A stretch of 7,273 nt of DNA, from NCBI GenBank assembly GCA_900554495.1, contig USHR01000095.1, forward strand, positions 1-7,273, read 5' to 3'. Below are positions 5,377 through 7,273 of this stretch, one piece after another. Numbering within the stretch: the first letter of the stretch is position 1; the number at the start of each line of letters is the position of its first letter. The stretch comes from an uncultured Collinsella sp. Its GTDB lineage: Bacteria; Actinomycetota; Coriobacteriia; Coriobacteriales; Coriobacteriaceae. Under the pieces are notes generated by a model, which was given only the letters and a program-made list of their open reading frames with translations, did not search any database and was not told the DNA's origin. Made by a program: the position numbers and the translations under genes.

Positions 5377-6138
5377 ATGGATCAGATTTACGACAACAGG
5401 TACTATTCCGCCGGTTCGCGTGAGCCGTCGCCTCGCCGTGCGCGCACGGTGCAGCTCGGTGGGTCCGCCTACGCCGGCGCCGACCGCTCCACGCAGCGCC
5501 CGACAAGTACCTCGCGCCCCAATGCTCATGTGAATACTTTGGCAGATGGACCGGTGCGCCCGGCACGTTCGTCGCATGCTCAGCGCTCGTCGGCTCAAAC
5601 ACACGATAGGTCGAGCAGGCCCTCGAATCGTCTTTCGGGCTCGGACTTCATGCACTACGCCAACGACAACGTGGTGATTAAGACAATCTACGACTTTACC
5701 CATGGGCCCCAGCGTGGGCTGTTTATCGGTATTGTCGTCGCCCTGGTGCTCGTGAGCCTGTACTTTCCCGTGCGCGACCTCTACGTTGCCAAACGCTCGA
5801 GCGATATCTTGGCCAAGCAGGTCGAGATTCGCCAGCAATACAATGATGGGCTGCAAAAAAGTGTCGACAAGCTGCTCTCGGAGGAGGGTATCAAGGATGC
5901 GGCATCCGAGGACCTGGGCTTGGTGATGCCCGGCGAGAAAAGGATTGAAGTGCAGGGCCTGGACGGCGATTCGGATGCCTCGTCGAGCCAGAAGTCGTCG
6001 AACGCCAAGAAGGCCAGCGAAGTTGCCAAGGAAATCGAAGAAGTCGGTAAGGACGCGCTGTGGTACATCCAGGCGCTCGACATGCTGTTTGGGTTTAACG
6101 GCGTCGAGGGCCAGACGGTCGTGTCCAACGGCAAATAG
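5377..6138 (+). CDS. FtsB/DivIC-family septum formation initiator
   Basis: This 253-residue single-pass membrane protein looks like the actinobacterial FtsB/DivIC subunit that links FtsL and FtsQ in the divisome. Residues 1-105 are basic and rich in Ser, Arg and Pro, and probably disordered and cytoplasmic. A transmembrane helix spans about 114-130 (GLFIGIVVALVLVSLYF). A predicted coiled coil follows (about 135-165, AKRSSDILAKQVEIRQQYND region), then EDLGLVMPGEKRIEV (168-182), matching the family's conserved short motif after the coiled coil (xLGxVxPGExxIxV). A Ser/Lys-rich linker and a helical tail (about 210-240) close it. The ATG at 5377 has AAGG (5368-5371) upstream, a weak site, but fits the promoter at 5325; the frame is open further upstream through the eno terminator, which cannot be coding. 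It precedes Ppx/GppA by 20 bases, so they are co-transcribed. Sequence in this family is loosely conserved, so the call rests on architecture, the PGE motif and gene order. Confidence 0.82.
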   Translation: MDQIYDNRYYSAGSREPSPRRARTVQLGGSAYAGADRSTQRPTSTSRPNAHVNTLADGPVRPARSSHAQRSSAQTHDRSSRPSNRLSGSDFMHYANDNVVIKTIYDFTHGPQRGLFIGIVVALVLVSLYFPVRDLYVAKRSSDILAKQVEIRQQYNDGLQKSVDKLLSEEGIKDAASEDLGLVMPGEKRIEVQGLDGDSDASSSQKSSNAKKASEVAKEIEEVGKDALWYIQALDMLFGFNGVEGQTVVSNGK

Positions 6139-6158
6139 CGCCCGGAGGGGAGCCGGCA

Positions 6159-7160
6159 ATGGCAGATTGCAAACGTTATAAGGTAGCCGCGATCGACCTG
6201 GGAACAGTGTCGTCGCGACTGGTGTTAGCGCAGGTCGAGGCCGGGGCGATTGTGGAATCGTCCAAGCATACCGAGATTACCGACCTGGGCGAGGGCGTGG
6301 ACGCGACAGGTCGCTTTTGCGAGGCGGCCGTTGAGCGTGTGCTCGCTGCGTGCCGCATGTTTGTGGATGAGGCGCGTACCTTTGGGGCCGCGTGCATCTG
6401 CACCACGTGCACGAGTGCTGCGCGTGATGCGTCCAACGCCGCACTGCTGCTGGACGGCCTGCGCGAGCTGGGGCTCGAACCGCAGGTGATTCCGGGAGAG
6501 GTCGAGGCACGCCTGACATTTTTTGGCGTGGCGCACGACTTTGCCGGTGAACGCATTATCGTCGCCGATTCAGGTGGCGGATCCACGGAGCTCGCGACGG
6601 GCGTCTATGCGCCTGAGCGCGGGGTCTTTGCGCTGGAGGGAACGCGCTCACTGGACATCGGTTGCCGTCGCGTGACGGAGCGGTTTTTCTCGGCGCTGCC
6701 GCCAACGGACAGTGAACTTGCCGCCGCTGGCGTATGGGCGGGCGAGCAGTTCGGGGCTTACTTTGAGGGCCTGCCTGTCGACTTTGAGCGCGCCGAGCGC
6801 CTCGTCGCGGTGGGCGGTACCGTTACCACGCTCGTGGCGCTGGTCCACGAACTGGAGCCGTACGACTCGAACTTTGTGCACCTGCGCGAGCTTTCGATGG
6901 AGCAGATCTCGGCCGCCATCGATCGTATGTCTATGCTGGATGTGGAGGGTATCGCTGCGCTGCCGGGCGTGCAGCCCAAGCGCGCGGGCGTGATTCTGGC
7001 CGGCGCCGTGGTGATCCGCGAGCTCATGCGTGCCGGCGGCTACAAGACGCTCACCGTAAGCGAGAACAGCCTCCTCGCCGGCATGGCCGCCACCATCAAC
7101 GAGGTTCTCGACGGCGCGACTCCCACCATCGCCTGGACCCCGAGCCTGAGTGCTCTTTAA
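6159..7160 (+). CDS. Ppx/GppA family phosphatase (exopolyphosphatase-like)
   Basis: This 333-residue protein belongs to the ASKHA-fold Ppx/GppA family, which removes terminal phosphates from polyphosphate or from pppGpp. Visible blocks are AIDLGTVSSRLVLA (11-24, first phosphate loop), TDLGEGVDATGRF (41-53), CTSAARDASN (84-93), IPGEVEARLTFFG (111-123; E116 is the likely catalytic Glu), VADSGGGSTEL (135-145, second phosphate loop), VAVGGTVTTLVAL (227-239) and the PYD...VHLREL stretch (244-255). Length matches the short two-domain class, without the C-terminal HD-like domain of E. coli Ppx and GppA. The first loop usually reads GTNS; here it is GTVS. The ATG at 6159 follows GGAGGGGAG (6144-6152). 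It lies 20 bases after the septum gene and probably shares its transcript. Family membership is clear; whether the substrate is polyphosphate or pppGpp cannot be told. Confidence 0.9.
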   Translation: MADCKRYKVAAIDLGTVSSRLVLAQVEAGAIVESSKHTEITDLGEGVDATGRFCEAAVERVLAACRMFVDEARTFGAACICTTCTSAARDASNAALLLDGLRELGLEPQVIPGEVEARLTFFGVAHDFAGERIIVADSGGGSTELATGVYAPERGVFALEGTRSLDIGCRRVTERFFSALPPTDSELAAAGVWAGEQFGAYFEGLPVDFERAERLVAVGGTVTTLVALVHELEPYDSNFVHLRELSMEQISAAIDRMSMLDVEGIAALPGVQPKRAGVILAGAVVIRELMRAGGYKTLTVSENSLLAGMAATINEVLDGATPTIAWTPSLSAL

Positions 7161-7189
7161 CCGTCTTCCTCTAAGTTGTGGTGAAATAG

Positions 7190-7218
7190 TTCCTAAATAA
7201 GCTGGTAAACGGTATAAA
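7190..7218 (+). promoter_or_regulatory. Candidate promoter for a gene beyond the right edge
   Basis: TATAAA (7213-7218) is a good -10 box. With a 17-base spacer the -35 would be TTCCTA (7190-7195), a poor match. It lies in the non-coding stretch after the Ppx/GppA stop, where no clear terminator is seen, in an AT-richer patch than the surroundings. The gene it would serve is not visible. Confidence 0.4.
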
Positions 7219-7235
7219 GGGGGTGCGGACGATTT

Positions 7236-7262
7236 CTTGGACCGCGCCTAGGCGTATCCAAG
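7236..7262. promoter_or_regulatory. Palindrome just downstream of the right-edge promoter
   Basis: The perfect 10-base palindrome CGCCTAGGCG (7245-7254) is flanked by the inverted pair CTTGGA (7236-7241) and TCCAAG (7257-7262), separated from the core by three and two bases. It starts 18 bases after the candidate -10, where an operator or a leader hairpin would lie. Confidence 0.5.
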
Positions 7263-7273
7263 CTTCCTGCGGT

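Noticed and set aside
5284..6159. Open minus-strand frame of about 290 codons opposite the septum gene
   Set aside because: Its product has no recognisable domain, starts inside the Ppx/GppA gene and runs over the promoter at 5325. The plus strand has the membrane helix and PGE motif.
7217..7273. Possible TPP riboswitch, suggested by GGGGTGC at 7220-7226
   Set aside because: The required CTGAGA segment and the rest of the conserved core do not follow within the remaining 47 bases; the match is chance or the element is cut off.
1..7273. Mobile element, CRISPR array, toxin-antitoxin or phage defence module
   Set aside because: All long frames are explained by core metabolic or division genes; no transposase, integrase, nuclease, regular repeat-spacer pattern or composition break was seen.

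Overview
The window is a gene-dense, GC-rich (roughly 60 percent by eye) stretch of core bacterial chromosome. Protein signatures and gene order point to an actinobacterium, most likely of the class Coriobacteriia and perhaps Collinsella. The genus is an inference from codon use, promoter style and the actinobacterial order mazG - eno - ftsB/divIC-like - ppx/gppA. I see no rRNA, tRNA, CRISPR array, insertion sequence, phage gene or defence locus.

Layout. Positions 1-499 hold the end of a histidine biosynthesis operon: the last 34 codons of hisI, then a separate hisE. A PHP-family phosphatase (probably histidinol-phosphatase) is encoded on the minus strand at 497-1408 and runs tail-to-tail into hisE. 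The 340-base divergent region 1409-1748 holds the start signals of the PHP gene and of a LarC-like gene, with a long imperfect inverted repeat between them. On the plus strand follow a stand-alone LarC C-terminal domain (1749-2234), a YfcE-type metallophosphodiesterase (2290-2838) and mazG (2841-3701). yfcE and mazG are almost touching and probably translationally coupled. An intrinsic terminator closes this group. Enolase (3892-5181) has its own leader, with a 10-base direct repeat around the likely -10 box, and its own strong terminator. A fresh promoter then drives an FtsB/DivIC-like septum protein (5377-6138) and a Ppx/GppA phosphatase (6159-7160). The last 113 bases hold a candidate promoter and a palindrome for a gene beyond the window.

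Together these genes cover histidine synthesis (hisI, hisE, PHP phosphatase), nucleotide-pool sanitation (mazG), glycolysis (eno), polyphosphate or (p)ppGpp metabolism (Ppx/GppA), cell division (FtsB/DivIC-like) and possibly nickel-pincer cofactor assembly (LarC domain). No clear undescribed multi-gene system is visible. The most interesting signals are non-coding: the long hairpin at 1535-1606, the direct repeat upstream of eno, the small dyad between hisE and the PHP gene, and the palindrome at the right edge. Among the proteins, the lone LarC half and the altered phosphate-loop motif in Ppx/GppA deserve a look.
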